Assembly: GCF_022829345.1 (NCBI RefSeq) | Contig: NZ_JAKSXV010000063.1 | Span: 1-64,000 of the forward strand | Length of the DNA: 64,000 nt | From: Methylobacterium sp. J-090 | GTDB lineage: Bacteria; Pseudomonadota; Alphaproteobacteria; Rhizobiales; Beijerinckiaceae | Reading direction: 5' to 3' | Shown here: positions 46,828-58,831 of the stretch, in pieces | Layout of the letters: every line of letters starts with the position of its first letter | Position numbering within the stretch: position 1 is the first letter of the stretch | Made by a program: the position numbers and the translations under genes | The notes under the pieces: generated by a model | What the model was told of the DNA's origin: nothing | The model's input: only the letters and a program-made list of their open reading frames with translations | Databases searched by the model: none

Positions 46828-48159
46828 GTGGGTATCGAGATCCAGATTCCGGATATCGGCGACTTCAAGGACATTCCGATCATCGAGATCCACGTCAAGG
46901 AGGGCGACACGATCGGGCCCGACGATCCGCTGGTCTCGCTGGAATCCGACAAGGCGACCATGGACGTGCCCTCGCCGAGCGCCGGCGTGGTCGAGAAGAT
47001 CCTGGTCAAGCTCGGCGACAAGGTCAGTGAAGGCTCGCCGCTCCTCGTGTTCAAGGGCGAGGGTGCCAAGGGCGACACGGCCGCCGCCGAGAAGGCTGCC
47101 GACGCCCCGGCCGGCGCCGACGGCGCCGCTCTGCTGACCCAGCAGGAGCCGGCCCCGAAGTCCAGCCCGGCCCAGGGCGCCGCTCCGAGCCCCGCGCCCG
47201 CTGCGCCGGCCGGCAACATCCCCGATTTCTCGCAGGTCCATGCGAGCCCCGGTGTGCGCCGCCTGGCGCGCGAACTCGGGATCGACCTCACCGCCATCAA
47301 GGGCACCGGCGAGAAGGGCCGCGTGACGAAGGAGGACGTGAAGGGCCACCTCACACGCTCCGCGGCCCCGGCGCCCGGCGCCTCCGGCACGGCCGCGTTC
47401 GCGGGAAGCGGCATGGGCATCCCCGAGATCCCGGCCGTCGATTTCTCGAAGTTCGGCCCCACCGAGACCCGGCCGCTGTCGCGGATCAAGAAGATCTCCG
47501 GCGCGCACCTGCACCGGTCCTGGCTCAACGTGCCCCTCGTCACCCACCAGGACGAGTCCGACATCACCGAGACCGACGCCTACCGCAAGGAACTCGACAA
47601 CCAGGGCAAGGAGCTCAAGGACAAGGGCTACCGCGTCACCCTGCTGGCCTTCCTGATCAAGGCCGCGGTCTCGGCCCTGCGCAAGCACCCCGAGTTCAAC
47701 GCCTCCCTCAACCCCGAGAAGGACGCGCTGATCCTCAAGCAATACTACAATATCGGCGTGGCGGTGGACACACCGGACGGCCTCGTGGTTCCGGTGATCA
47801 AGGACGCCGACCGCAAGGGCATCATCGAGATCAGCCGCGACCTCGGTGCGATCTCGGCCAAAGCCCGCGACGGCAAGCTGAGCGCGGCCGACATGCAGGG
47901 CGCGACCTTCTCGATCTCCAGCCTCGGCGGCATCGGCGGCACCTCCTTCACGCCGCTGGTCAATGCCCCCGAGGTCGCGATCCTCGGCGTCGCGCGCTCG
48001 AAGATGAGTCCGGTCTGGAACGGCACGGAATTCAAGCCGCGCCTGATCGTGCCGCTCTCGCTCTCCTACGACCACCGCGTCATCGACGGTGCGCTCGCCG
48101 CGCGCTTCGCCCGCCACCTCGCACACGTCCTCGAGGACGTCCGTCGCCTCGTCGTCTGA
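46828..48159 (+). CDS. aceF: Dihydrolipoamide acetyltransferase (PDH E2)
   Basis: Core of the pyruvate dehydrogenase complex, 443 residues. One lipoyl domain (about 1-78; lipoylated Lys in ESDKATMDVPSP), an Ala/Pro linker, the peripheral subunit-binding domain (about 135-172; VHASPGVRRLARELGIDL), a second linker, and the catalytic domain (about 210-443) with the active-site SYDHRVIDGALAARF. GTG at 46828 is used; AGGGAGA lies 7 bases upstream, and an ATG at 46821 is out of frame. It has only one lipoyl domain, against three in E. coli; E3 carries another. Confidence 0.95.
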   Translation: MGIEIQIPDIGDFKDIPIIEIHVKEGDTIGPDDPLVSLESDKATMDVPSPSAGVVEKILVKLGDKVSEGSPLLVFKGEGAKGDTAAAEKAADAPAGADGAALLTQQEPAPKSSPAQGAAPSPAPAAPAGNIPDFSQVHASPGVRRLARELGIDLTAIKGTGEKGRVTKEDVKGHLTRSAAPAPGASGTAAFAGSGMGIPEIPAVDFSKFGPTETRPLSRIKKISGAHLHRSWLNVPLVTHQDESDITETDAYRKELDNQGKELKDKGYRVTLLAFLIKAAVSALRKHPEFNASLNPEKDALILKQYYNIGVAVDTPDGLVVPVIKDADRKGIIEISRDLGAISAKARDGKLSAADMQGATFSISSLGGIGGTSFTPLVNAPEVAILGVARSKMSPVWNGTEFKPRLIVPLSLSYDHRVIDGALAARFARHLAHVLEDVRRLVV

Positions 48160-48198
48160 CGAAGTCCGGAAGCGCGCGAACGCAAGTGAGGTGACACC

Positions 48199-50055
48199 AT
48201 GAGCAGCAACGACGTCCACCTGCCGGATATCGGCGACTTCAAGAACGTGCCCGTCATCGAGGTCAGCGTCAGCCCCGGCGACGTGATCTCCGTCGACGAC
48301 GTCATCATCGTCCTCGAATCCGACAAGGCGACCATGGACATCCCGTCCCCGGTCGCCGGCACCGTCGCGGAGGTGAAGATCAAGGCCGGCGATACGGTCA
48401 GCCAGGGCGACCTGATCCTGGTGATGGCGGGCGCCGCCGCCGCTACGGGTTCGCCCAAACCCACCGTCACGGACACCACGAGCACGGGCGGAGCGGGGGC
48501 GCCCGCAGCGGCCGGCGCCCACGCGCCGGGCGAGGGTCAGGCCGGCTACGGCTCGGCCGCGACCCAGGGCGGCAACGGTGCCCAGAAGGCCCCCGCGCCC
48601 AAGGGCGCGGCCCCGGTCTCCGGCGAGGAGATGCGGGCGCAGGTGCTCGTCATCGGCGCGGGACCGGGCGGCTACACCGCCGCGTTCCGGGCGGCCGATC
48701 TCGGCCAGTCCGTGGTGCTCGTCGAGCGCTGGCCGAGTCTGGGCGGCGTCTGCCTCAACGTCGGCTGCATTCCGTCCAAGGCCCTGCTGCACGCGGCCAA
48801 GGTGATCGACGAGAGCCACGCCATGGCGGCGCACGGCATCTCCTTCACCGCGCCGCAGATCGACATCGACAAGCTTCGCGAATGGAAGGACGGCGTCGTC
48901 AAGCGCCTCACCGGCGGCCTCTCGGGCCTCGCCAAGCAGCGCAAGGTCACGGTGGTGACGGGCGAAGCCCGCTTCGTCAGCCCCAACCAGGTCGCGGTGG
49001 AGCATGAGGGCCAGACCCGAATCATCGGCTTCGACCACGCCATCATCGCCGCCGGCTCCGAGCCGGTGCAGATGCCGTTCATCCCGCACGACGACAAGCG
49101 GGTCATCGACTCGACGGGGGCGCTGGAACTCGACGGCGTTCCAGGCCGCCTCCTCGTGATCGGCGGCGGCATCATCGGGCTCGAGATGGCCACCGTCTAC
49201 CACGCGCTGGGCTCGAAGGTGACCATCGTCGAGTTGATGGACCAGATCATCCCGGGTGCTGACAAGGACATGGTCACGCCGCTGATGAAGCGCATCAGCA
49301 AGCAGTACGAGGCGATCCACCTCAAGGCCAAGGTCACGGCCGTCGAGGCGACGCCGGAGGGATTGAAGGTCTCGTTCGAGGGCGGCACCGCGCCGGCGAC
49401 CGACATCTTCGACAAGGTACTGGTCTCGGTCGGGCGGCGCCCCAACGGCAAGCGCATCGGCGCGGAGGCGGCCGGTGTGGCCGTGGACGAGCGCGGCTTC
49501 ATCGCCGTCGACAAGCAGATGCGCACCAACGTGCCCCACATCTTCGCCATCGGCGACGTGGTCGGCCAGCCTATGCTGGCCCACAAGGCGACGCACGAGG
49601 GCAAGGTCGCGGCCGAGGTGGCCGCCGGCAAGACCAGCGTCTTCGACGCCAAGGTGATCCCGTCCGTCGCCTATACCGATCCGGAAGTGGCCTGGGTCGG
49701 CATGACGGAGAACGAGGCCAAGGCGAAGGGGATCAAGGTCGGCAAGGGCGTCTTCCCCTGGGCTGCCTCCGGACGCTCCCTGGCGCTCGGCCGCGAGGAG
49801 GGCCTGACCAAGGTCCTGTTCGACCCCGAGACCGACCGCATCCTCGGCTGCGGCATCGTCGGGCCGTCCGCCGGCGACCTCATCGCGGAAGCCGCGCTCG
49901 CCATCGAGATGGGGGCGGATGCCGAGGATATCGGCCTGACCATCCACCCGCACCCGACCCTGTCCGAGACCATCGGGCTGGCGGCCGAGGCCTTCGAGGG
50001 CACCATCACCGACCTCTACATGCCCAGGAAGGACGGGGCCAAGAAAGCCCACTGA
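48199..50055 (+). CDS. lpd: Dihydrolipoamide dehydrogenase with N-terminal lipoyl domain (PDH E3)
   Basis: FAD enzyme of 618 residues that reoxidises dihydrolipoamide with NAD. An extra lipoyl domain (about 1-80; Lys in ESDKATMDIPSP) and Ala/Gly-rich linker (about 82-145) precede the classical E3. There the FAD motif is VIGAGPGGYTAAFRAADLG, the redox disulfide GGVCLNVGCIPSKALL, the NAD motif VIGGGIIGLEMATVY, and the C-terminal catalytic His in IHPHPTLSETIG. The fused lipoyl domain resembles Neisseria P64k and betaproteobacterial E3. Third gene of the operon, 39 bases after aceF. Confidence 0.95.
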   Translation: MSSNDVHLPDIGDFKNVPVIEVSVSPGDVISVDDVIIVLESDKATMDIPSPVAGTVAEVKIKAGDTVSQGDLILVMAGAAAATGSPKPTVTDTTSTGGAGAPAAAGAHAPGEGQAGYGSAATQGGNGAQKAPAPKGAAPVSGEEMRAQVLVIGAGPGGYTAAFRAADLGQSVVLVERWPSLGGVCLNVGCIPSKALLHAAKVIDESHAMAAHGISFTAPQIDIDKLREWKDGVVKRLTGGLSGLAKQRKVTVVTGEARFVSPNQVAVEHEGQTRIIGFDHAIIAAGSEPVQMPFIPHDDKRVIDSTGALELDGVPGRLLVIGGGIIGLEMATVYHALGSKVTIVELMDQIIPGADKDMVTPLMKRISKQYEAIHLKAKVTAVEATPEGLKVSFEGGTAPATDIFDKVLVSVGRRPNGKRIGAEAAGVAVDERGFIAVDKQMRTNVPHIFAIGDVVGQPMLAHKATHEGKVAAEVAAGKTSVFDAKVIPSVAYTDPEVAWVGMTENEAKAKGIKVGKGVFPWAASGRSLALGREEGLTKVLFDPETDRILGCGIVGPSAGDLIAEAALAIEMGADAEDIGLTIHPHPTLSETIGLAAEAFEGTITDLYMPRKDGAKKAH

Positions 50056-50067
50056 CTTCCTTCGAAC

Positions 50068-50098
50068 CGGCGCGGCGCCCCTTTCGGGGGCCGCGCCG
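50068..50098 (+). terminator. GC-rich hairpin after the pyruvate dehydrogenase operon
   Basis: CGGCGCGGCGCCCC (50068-50081) pairs with GGGGGCCGCGCCG across TTTC, with one bulged G: about 13 base pairs, 12 bases after the lpd stop. There is no T-run, but strong GC hairpins at this position often end transcripts in high-GC genomes. Confidence 0.5.
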
Positions 50099-50233
50099 AC
50101 AGGACGACCCAGCCTCCGTGCCATGCGGCCCGGGGGACGGGGACGGCCGTGCCAAGCACGGACAGGGGGTGTGGCCCGCGACCGGCCCCCTCGCGTCCCC
50201 CATCAGCAACCGACGCGTGGACCCGACGAGATC

Positions 50234-52474
<2,241 letters not shown>

Positions 52475-52482
52475 GGGCCTAC

Positions 52483-52510
52483 CCGCGCGCCCACTCTCAC
52501 GGGCGCGCGG
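52483..52510. terminator. Perfect 10-bp hairpin between convergent maeB and tyrC
   Basis: CCGCGCGCCC (52483-52492) and GGGCGCGCGG (52501-52510) flank the 8-base loop ACTCTCAC. It sits in the middle of the 45-base gap between two convergent genes, fitting a bidirectional terminator although T-runs are absent. Confidence 0.55.
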
Positions 52511-52519
52511 TCCGAGACT

Positions 52520-53470
52520 TCAAACGGAGGGCGAAGCCTTGTCCGGCACGGGCCCCGGCCGGGCGCGGCCGAAATCGGCTTCCGCGGTCTCCTGGCCCAT
52601 GGCGACGATGCCCTTACGGATGGTGCGGGTGCGGCTGAAGAGTTCGTGGAGGGCATCACCGTCGCCCCAGCGGATGGCGCGGGCCAGCGCCGCGAGATCC
52701 TCGTTGAAGCGCCCGAGCATCTCCAGGACCGCGTCCTTGTTGGTCAGGAACACGTCGCGCCACATGGTCGGATCGGAGGCGGCGATGCGGGTGAAATCGC
52801 GGAACCCGCCGGCCGAGAACTTGATCACTTCCGATTGCGTCACCGCCTCCAGATCAGCGGCGGTGCCGACGATGTTGAAGGCGATGAGGTGCGGCACGTG
52901 GCTGGTGATGGCGAGTACGAGGTCGTGGTGCTCGGGCGTCATGGTCTCGACGATGGCGCCGAGCCCCTCCCAAAACGCCTGGACCCGGGCGCTCGCCGCC
53001 GCATCGGTGCCGTCGGGCGGTGTGAGGATGCACCAGCGCCCGGAGAACAGGGTCGAGAACCCGGCATCCGGCCCGGAATACTCCGTCCCGGCCACGGGGT
53101 GAGCCGGCACGAAGGCAACGCCGTCCGGCAGGTGCGGCGCCACGGCGGCGACCACGGAGGCCTTCACCGACCCGACATCGGAGACGATGGCACCGGATTT
53201 CAGGGCCGCCCCCATGGCCTCGGCCACGGCACCGACGGCGCCGACCGGCACGCACAGGATCACGAGGTCCGCCCCCGCCACCCCGGCCGCGACGTCGTCC
53301 GTCGCCGTGTCGGCGAGGCCGAGCGCCCGCACGCGCGCCAGCACGCCCGGATCGCGATCGATGGCCACGATGGTCCGGGCGAGCCCGTACTGGCGCGCGC
53401 CCCGGGCGATGGACGAGCCGATGAGCCCGAGGCCGACGATGGCGAGGGTATCGATCTCGGTCTCAGGCAC
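52520..53470 (-). CDS. tyrC: Prephenate/arogenate dehydrogenase
   Basis: NAD(P)-dependent enzyme of tyrosine synthesis, 316 residues. N-terminal Rossmann motif [27 protein letters not shown]; catalytic-region His in [29 protein letters not shown] and a helical C-terminal dimer domain ([19 protein letters not shown]). Whether it prefers prephenate or arogenate cannot be read off, but pairing with a hisC-type aminotransferase favours an arogenate or cyclohexadienyl role. GTG start overlaps the hisC stop by eight bases. Confidence 0.9.
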   Translation of the reverse strand: MPETEIDTLAIVGLGLIGSSIARGARQYGLARTIVAIDRDPGVLARVRALGLADTATDDVAAGVAGADLVILCVPVGAVGAVAEAMGAALKSGAIVSDVGSVKASVVAAVAPHLPDGVAFVPAHPVAGTEYSGPDAGFSTLFSGRWCILTPPDGTDAAASARVQAFWEGLGAIVETMTPEHHDLVLAITSHVPHLIAFNIVGTAADLEAVTQSEVIKFSAGGFRDFTRIAASDPTMWRDVFLTNKDAVLEMLGRFNEDLAALARAIRWGDGDALHELFSRTRTIRKGIVAMGQETAEADFGRARPGPVPDKASPSV

Positions 53471-54587
53471 GCGGCGCGGCCTTCAGGAAGTCGGCGAGCG
53501 CGGCCACGAAGGCGCGGTTGGCCTCCGCGCTGCCGACGGTGACGCGCAGGGCGTGGGGCAGGCCGTAGGACGAGATCCGCCGGACGATGATCCCGCGCGT
53601 CGTCAGGAACGCGTCCGCCTCCGCGGCCGTGCGCCCGGCCTCGTCCGGAAAATGCACGAGGAGGAAGTTGGCGACGCTCGGCGTCGCCGTCAGCCCGAGA
53701 TCCGTCACCGCTCGGCCGAGCCAGGCCAGCCAGGTGTCGTTGTGGGCCACCGCCGCCGCCACGTGCGCCTCGTCGGCGATGGCCGCGGCGCCCGCCGCGA
53801 TGCCGGGCCCCGAGAGGTTGAACGGCCCCCGGATGCGATTGACCGCGTCGGCCACCTCGGCCGGGGCGACCATCCAGCCGATGCGTAAGGCGGCCAGACC
53901 GTGGATCTTCGAGAAGGTCCGGGTCATCACCACGTTCTGGGATTCGAGCACGAGGTCGAGGCCGGCGCTGTAATCGTTGGCGCGGACATACTCGGCATAG
54001 GCCCCGTCGAGGACGAGGAGGACGTGCGGCGGCAGGCCGGCCTGCAGGCGGCGGACCTCGTCGAAGGGCAGGTAGGTGCCCGTCGGGTTGTTGGGGTTGG
54101 CGAGGTAGACGATCTTCGTGCGCGGCGTCACGGCGGCCAGCATGGCGTCGACATCGGCCGTGAGGTCGCGCTCGGGCACCACCACGGGGGTGCCGCCCGC
54201 GGCCAGGATGGCGATGCGGTAGACGAGGAAACCGTGCGCGCAGAAGATGCCCTCGTCGCCCGGTCCCATGTAGGCGTAGGCGAGGAAGGACAGGAGTTCG
54301 TCCGACCCGGCGCCACAGACGATGCGGGCGGGGTCGAGGCCGTAGCGCCGGCCGATGGCCTCGCGCAGGCGGCCGGAGGTGCCGTCCGGATAGAGTTCGA
54401 GCTTGGCCGACGCCTCCTGCAGGGCGGCGAGCGCCTGCGGGCTCGGCCCCAGGGGCGTCTCGTTGGAGGAGAGCTTGTGGACCTTGTGCGCCCCCGGCGC
54501 GCCGCTCTTGCCGGGCACGTAGGCCTCGATGGCGAGGACGCCCGGGCGGGGCACCGGGCGGGCGGAGACGAGCGTATCAGGGGACAT
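53463..54587 (-). CDS. hisC: Histidinol-phosphate/aromatic aminotransferase
   Basis: PLP-dependent class I/II aminotransferase of 374 residues. Seen: [33 protein letters not shown], the Asn in [10 protein letters not shown], the PLP Asp/Tyr in [11 protein letters not shown], the Schiff-base Lys in [17 protein letters not shown], and Arg in ALRVTVGS. Enzymes at this locus next to tyrC usually act on aromatic keto acids (prephenate or phenylpyruvate) as well as histidinol phosphate; I cannot separate these by sequence. ATG at 54587; a longer frame starts further upstream without similarity. Confidence 0.88.
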   Translation of the reverse strand: MSPDTLVSARPVPRPGVLAIEAYVPGKSGAPGAHKVHKLSSNETPLGPSPQALAALQEASAKLELYPDGTSGRLREAIGRRYGLDPARIVCGAGSDELLSFLAYAYMGPGDEGIFCAHGFLVYRIAILAAGGTPVVVPERDLTADVDAMLAAVTPRTKIVYLANPNNPTGTYLPFDEVRRLQAGLPPHVLLVLDGAYAEYVRANDYSAGLDLVLESQNVVMTRTFSKIHGLAALRIGWMVAPAEVADAVNRIRGPFNLSGPGIAAGAAAIADEAHVAAAVAHNDTWLAWLGRAVTDLGLTATPSVANFLLVHFPDEAGRTAAEADAFLTTRGIIVRRISSYGLPHALRVTVGSAEANRAFVAALADFLKAAPRA

Positions 54588-54657
54588 GAGACGGGCCGGG
54601 GTGATCGCGAGGGCACCGTCTAGCAAAGCCGGTGGGGCTTGACGAGCGCGGGGCCGC

Positions 54658-55107
54658 TCACCGCCCCTTGCGCAGGGGCCGGACGAAGCCGGGGCCGCCC
54701 GGGACGAAGCCGGTGGCGCGGCAGAACGCGTCGAGGTCGGTCAGCTCCGGCGGCGCCACGAGCTCGAGGGTGTCGCACTCGGCCATGCGGGCGGCCTGGG
54801 AGGCGGCCTTCAGGAGGAGCCGCCCGACGCCGCGCCGGCGCTGCTCGGCGCCCACGAACAGGGTGGTGACCTGCGCCACCGGCCGGGGCTCCGTGAGGGT
54901 CCGGTACCAGTGCAGCACCACGAGGCCGCTCGGCGGCCCCCATTCCTGGGCGATGAGCGCCACACCGGCGCCCGTCCGCATCGCCTCCAGGCGTTCGGCC
55001 AGGGGGTCGGACGGAACCGCGAGCCCCGTCTCGGCGAGCAGCACGGCGAGGCCCGGCGCCTCGGCGGCACTCGCGGCGCGGATTTCCAGGCCGTAGCGGC
55101 TTCCCAA
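54658..55107 (-). CDS. GNAT-family N-acetyltransferase
   Basis: A 149-residue acetyltransferase. Acetyl-CoA loop motif [18 protein letters not shown] (Q/R-x-x-G-x-G/A), the preceding beta-strand [12 protein letters not shown], and the C-terminal [25 protein letters not shown] typical of GNAT beta-bulge and acceptor end. The substrate is unknown. Only a TTG (55107) is available as start between the previous stop (13 bases upstream) and the conserved region, so the start is a weak point. It is in the same direction as rsgA, the DUF2786 gene and hisC. Confidence 0.75.
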   Translation of the reverse strand: MGSRYGLEIRAASAAEAPGLAVLLAETGLAVPSDPLAERLEAMRTGAGVALIAQEWGPPSGLVVLHWYRTLTEPRPVAQVTTLFVGAEQRRRGVGRLLLKAASQAARMAECDTLELVAPPELTDLDAFCRATGFVPGGPGFVRPLRKGR

Positions 55108-55120
55108 CGCGTGTTCCGAT

Positions 55121-55531
55121 CTATGTCCCGCCGGTCCGCGCCTCGGACCAGGCCCGGTCGCGCTCGCCTTGAGCGGCCCGGATGGCGGCGCTCTGGCGCT
55201 CCTGCTCGGCGTGGACGGCCCGCAGGCGCCGCGCCTCGCGCTCCGCCATCTTGCGCCGGCGCGTCTCGGCGGCAAGCTTCTGGGCCTGCAATTCCGCGAC
55301 GGTGATCGGCTCGGGCTGGGTCTTGGGCGCCTGCCAGGCGTAATGCGGCGCCGGGCGCGGCGTCGCGGTGCCCCGCCGCGCCGTCCCGAACGCCTCGGCC
55401 TCGGCCAGGGTCAGGCCGGCGGCGGCGGCGATGCGGATGGCGGCGGCACGGCCGGCGGCGCGCTCGCCCGGGGTGGCGCCGCGCTCCATCAGGGTCCGGC
55501 ACTTGGCGAACCGTTCGCGGTCGAGGGCCAC
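55121..55531 (-). CDS. DUF2786-like protein
   Basis: A 136-residue protein. The N-terminal 45 residues match the DUF2786 pattern (RERFAKCRTLMERGATPGERAAG, then AAAGLTLAEAEAFG). The C-terminal half is a long basic and acidic helix rich in Arg, Glu, Ala and Gln (RRRKMAEREARRLRAVHAEQ), probably coiled coil. Function unknown. GTG at 55531 lies 8 bases after the rsgA stop; GNAT follows 13 bases after its own stop. Tight spacing suggests one transcript. Confidence 0.72.
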   Translation of the reverse strand: MALDRERFAKCRTLMERGATPGERAAGRAAAIRIAAAAGLTLAEAEAFGTARRGTATPRPAPHYAWQAPKTQPEPITVAELQAQKLAAETRRRKMAEREARRLRAVHAEQERQSAAIRAAQGERDRAWSEARTGGT

Positions 55532-55539
55532 CGGACCGC

Positions 55540-56535
55540 TCAGCGCTTCTTGTTGCCGCGGGGGCCGGTCGAGACCGGCGTGTTCACCCGGTTCTCGTCG
55601 AAGAGCTTGCGCCAGCGCGACAGGCGCTCGGGGTCGAGGCTGCCCTCGGCCACCGCCGCCTGGACGGCGCAGCCGGGCTCGTGTGCGTGGGTGCAGTCCC
55701 GGAACCGGCACCGGGGCGCCAACTCGACGATCTCGGCGAACAGGGTCTCGATCCCCTCGGCCGCATCGCTGACATGGAGCGTGCGCATCCCCGGCGTGTC
55801 GATGACCCAGCCACCGCCCGCGATGGCGTGGAGGGAGCGCGCCGTGGTGGTGTGGCGGCCCTTGGAGTCGTGCTCGCGGATGTCGCCGGTGAGCTGGGGC
55901 TCATCCACGCCGTCGCCCGCCAGGGTGTTGACCAGGGTCGACTTGCCGACCCCGGAGGAGCCGACCAGGGCCACGGTCCGGCCGGGACCGCACCACGGCG
56001 CCAGGGCCTCGGCGGCCCCCGGTTCGCGGGGGTTGAGGATCACCACGGGCAGGTCGCGCTGGAGGGCCTCGGCCTCGCGGCGATAGGTCTCGGCATCGGC
56101 CGCCGTGTCGGCCTTGGTGAGCAGGATCACCGGCTCGGTCCCGGCCTGGTTGGCCAGCGCCAGGTAGCGCTCCAGACGGCCGACGTTGAAGTCGGCGTTG
56201 CACGAGGTGACGACGAACAGGGTGTCGACGTTGGCCGCCGCGAGTTGCGGGACCTTGGAGCCCTCGACGCGGCGGGCCAGCAGCGTCCGCCGTTCCAGTC
56301 GGCCCTGCAGGGCGCGGGCGGCGGGATCGATGAGCACCCAGTCGCCGACGGCGTAGGCGCCGGTATTGGTGTGGTGGGCCAGGGCGAGCTTGATCGGACC
56401 GTCCGGCCTGATGGCGCTCATACGCGAGCGGTGAACCATGCTGATCCGGGCGGGCACGCCCGGCCTGTCCGCGACCTGATCGGCGAAGAAGGCGGACCAG
56501 CCCATGGCAACCAGGTCGGCAGGCAGATCTGTCAT
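55540..56535 (-). CDS. rsgA: Small ribosomal subunit biogenesis GTPase RsgA
   Basis: Circularly permuted GTPase of 331 residues that checks late 30S maturation. An N-terminal OB-like fold (about 30-90) is followed by the permuted G motifs: G4 LLTKAD, G1 VGSSGVGKSTLVNTLAG, the G2/G3 loop KGRHTTTARSLHAI and DTPGMR. The C-terminal zinc knuckle has Cys-x5-Cys? type ligands visible as CRFRDCTHAHEPGCAV. ATG at 56535. It heads a run of five minus-strand genes (rsgA, DUF2786, GNAT, hisC, tyrC), and the upstream gap of 377 bases is shared with divergent metXA. Confidence 0.93.
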   Translation of the reverse strand: MTDLPADLVAMGWSAFFADQVADRPGVPARISMVHRSRMSAIRPDGPIKLALAHHTNTGAYAVGDWVLIDPAARALQGRLERRTLLARRVEGSKVPQLAAANVDTLFVVTSCNADFNVGRLERYLALANQAGTEPVILLTKADTAADAETYRREAEALQRDLPVVILNPREPGAAEALAPWCGPGRTVALVGSSGVGKSTLVNTLAGDGVDEPQLTGDIREHDSKGRHTTTARSLHAIAGGGWVIDTPGMRTLHVSDAAEGIETLFAEIVELAPRCRFRDCTHAHEPGCAVQAAVAEGSLDPERLSRWRKLFDENRVNTPVSTGPRGNKKR

Positions 56536-56912
56536 GGGCTCACGCAACGGTCGAAGATCCTCGGACGTGACATCCCGCGACGACGGACGAAGAAATTCCG
56601 AACGGAAACATTCTATTGCGCCGGCAAGTGGACAGTTTGCAGCCCTGCGGGGCAGCACCTCGCAGCGACGAGGCCGAGCGTGGTCACCACGACGCACCTC
56701 CCCTCTACACGTTTTCGGCCCGGGATGCGGGTTCCGTCGAGGTCCATCCCCGGCGACACACGGTTTCGTTGACGCTCGGCAAGGCGCACACTACCTCCCT
56801 CTCTACCCGACGCGACGGCTCCGTGCGCCGCCGGGACGATGCCTGCCCTCCTCCGAACGGACGGCGATCCCCCGGGAACGTCCCGCGACCTCCCCCCGTC
56901 AGATTCTCTGTC
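56536..56912. promoter_or_regulatory. Divergent region between rsgA and metXA
   Basis: The gap should hold both promoters. Bases about 56590-56640 are less GC-rich (AAATTCCGAACGGAAACATTC contains the inverted pair TTCCG/CGGAA). I searched for the SAM-II riboswitch core (GATTTAA ... GCTAAA), common before metX in alphaproteobacteria, and did not find it. The metXA frame is open far upstream, but it lacks similarity before 56913. Confidence 0.4.
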
Positions 56913-58121
56913 ATGACCATGTCGCTCGATCCGCCCACCCAGACCCGAGCCGAGGCCGTCCCCACGGACGTGCCGCCGGACGTCGACACCAAGGCACCGA
57001 ACGCTCAGGGGCATCTGGCGCAGTTCGGCCTGGACGAGCCCCTGGCCATGGATGCGGGCGTGGCGCTGGCCCCGTTCCAGATCGCCTACCAGACGGCCGG
57101 CACGCTCAACGCCGATCGCTCCAATGCCGTGCTCATCTGCCACGCGCTCACGGGCGACCAGCACTTCGCCCACACCCACCCGGTGACGGGCAAGCGCGGC
57201 TGGTGGGAGACCCTGGTGGGGCCGGGCAAGCCCATCGACACGGACCGGTACTTCGTCGTCTGCTCCAACGTTGTCGGCTCGTGCATGGGCTCGACGGGGC
57301 CGGCGTCCCTCGATCCGGCGACGGACCGGGCCTATGGCCTCGATTTTCCCCTGGTGACCATCCGCGACATGGTCCGCGCCCAGGCGATGCTCCTCGACCG
57401 GCTCGGCATCGAGGACCTGTTCCTCTGTATCGGGGGCTCCATGGGCGGCATGCAGGTGCTGCAATGGGCGGCGCTCTACCCCGAGCGGGTCTTCGCCGCC
57501 ATGCCCATCGCCACGGGGGCCCGGCACTCGGCTCAGAACATCGCCTTCCACGAAGTCGGTCGGCAGGCGATCATGGCGGACCCGGCCTGGGCCGAGGGGC
57601 GCTACCTCGAGGCCGGCACGCGGCCCGCCAAGGGGCTCGGCGTCGCCCGCATGGGCGCGCACATCACCTACCTGTCGGAGCCGGCCCTGCACCGCAAGTT
57701 CGGCCGGCGCTTCCAGGGCGGGTCGGCCCCGACCTTCTCGTTCAATGCCGACTTCCAGATCGAAAGCTACCTGCGCCACCAGGGCCTCAGCTTCGTCGAA
57801 CGGTTCGACGCCAACGCCTACCTGTATCTGACGCGAGCCATGGATTACTTCGATCTCGCCGCCGACCATGGCAGCGTGCTCGCCAACGCCTTCCGGGGCA
57901 CGAAGACCCGCTTCTGCGTCATGTCGTTCACCTCCGACTGGCTGTTTCCCACGGCCGATTCCCGCGCCATCGTGCACGCCCTCAACGCGGCCTCGGCGGC
58001 GGTGGCCTTCGTGGAAGTCGAGAGCGACAAGGGGCACGACGCCTTTCTCCTCGACGAGCCGGTGATGTTCGGGGCCGCGCGCGGCTTCATCGACGCCGCC
58101 GCCCGGGCGCGCGGCCTGTGA
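56913..58121 (+). CDS. metXA: Homoserine O-acetyltransferase (MetX)
   Basis: Alpha/beta-hydrolase-fold acyltransferase of 402 residues that activates homoserine for methionine synthesis. Seen: [30 protein letters not shown], the nucleophile elbow [13 protein letters not shown], the catalytic Asp in SFTSDWLFP and the His in [12 protein letters not shown]. Substrate (acetyl-CoA or succinyl-CoA) is not certain from sequence. ATG at 56913 or 56919. It overlaps metW by four bases (GTGA). Confidence 0.94.
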   Translation: MTMSLDPPTQTRAEAVPTDVPPDVDTKAPNAQGHLAQFGLDEPLAMDAGVALAPFQIAYQTAGTLNADRSNAVLICHALTGDQHFAHTHPVTGKRGWWETLVGPGKPIDTDRYFVVCSNVVGSCMGSTGPASLDPATDRAYGLDFPLVTIRDMVRAQAMLLDRLGIEDLFLCIGGSMGGMQVLQWAALYPERVFAAMPIATGARHSAQNIAFHEVGRQAIMADPAWAEGRYLEAGTRPAKGLGVARMGAHITYLSEPALHRKFGRRFQGGSAPTFSFNADFQIESYLRHQGLSFVERFDANAYLYLTRAMDYFDLAADHGSVLANAFRGTKTRFCVMSFTSDWLFPTADSRAIVHALNAASAAVAFVEVESDKGHDAFLLDEPVMFGAARGFIDAAARARGL

Positions 58122-58825
58122 AGCACTTGCGCGATGTCGCTCCGGCCCCGTGGGATGCCGCCGCCTCGCTCCCGCGCGGCGAACCCGGCGGCGCGCGCGT
58201 CGATCACCTCGTCGTGCTCGGCCTCGTGACGCCGGGCGCGCGGGTCCTCGACATCGGCTGCGGCGACGGCACCCTGCTCGCCCTCCTGCGCGACCGGCGC
58301 GGCGTCGACGGGCGCGGCATCGAGCTCTCGCGCGAGGGCGTCAACGCCTGCCTCGCGCGCGGCCTGCCGGTGATCCAGGGCGACGCCGACACCGACCTCG
58401 AAAACTATCCCGACGATGCCTTCGACGTGGTGGTCCTGTCCCAGACCATCCAGGCGACGCGCAACCCCCGCATCGTCCTGGAGCACCTGTTGCGCATCGG
58501 CCGGCAGGTGGTGATCTCGTTCCCGAATTTCGGCCATTGGCGCGTGCGCTCGGAACTGGCCCTGCGCGGCCGGATGCCGGTGACCGCGCTGATGCCGGAG
58601 GAATGGTACGAGACTCAGAACATCCACTACTGCACCATCCGCGACTTCGTCGGCCTGTGCCGGACGGTAGGCGCGCGGATCGAGAAAGCCACGGCGCTGG
58701 ATGCGCGCGGCCGGCCCATGCGGTTCTCGATGCCGTGGTGGGTGTGGAACCTTGTCGGCGCGCAGGGGGTGTTCCTGCTGAGTCTGGGCAAGGACGACGC
58801 GCTCGGTGCACCAACGCAGCCCTGA
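58118..58825 (+). CDS. metW: Methionine biosynthesis protein MetW
   Basis: A SAM-methyltransferase-like protein of 235 residues found with MetX in proteobacteria. Seen: the SAM-binding [46 protein letters not shown], and the family-specific [31 protein letters not shown]. MetW works together with MetX; I do not know of a proven methyl transfer. GTG start overlaps the metXA stop. It is convergent with bioC, six bases apart. Confidence 0.92.
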   Translation: MKHLRDVAPAPWDAAASLPRGEPGGARVDHLVVLGLVTPGARVLDIGCGDGTLLALLRDRRGVDGRGIELSREGVNACLARGLPVIQGDADTDLENYPDDAFDVVVLSQTIQATRNPRIVLEHLLRIGRQVVISFPNFGHWRVRSELALRGRMPVTALMPEEWYETQNIHYCTIRDFVGLCRTVGARIEKATALDARGRPMRFSMPWWVWNLVGAQGVFLLSLGKDDALGAPTQP

Positions 58826-58831
58826 GGAGCG

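Noticed and set aside
46821..47030. ATG-initiated frame just upstream of aceF
   Set aside because: Out of frame with the lipoyl domain; the GTG seven bases later gives the conserved E2 N-terminus.
46576..50124. Long minus-strand open frame (about 1180 codons) opposite the aceF-lpd region
   Set aside because: It is antisense to clearly recognised E2 and E3 genes and has shadow-type composition.
56536..56912. Possible SAM-II riboswitch before metXA
   Set aside because: The conserved core elements were not found; only generic GC-rich sequence and a short inverted pair are present.
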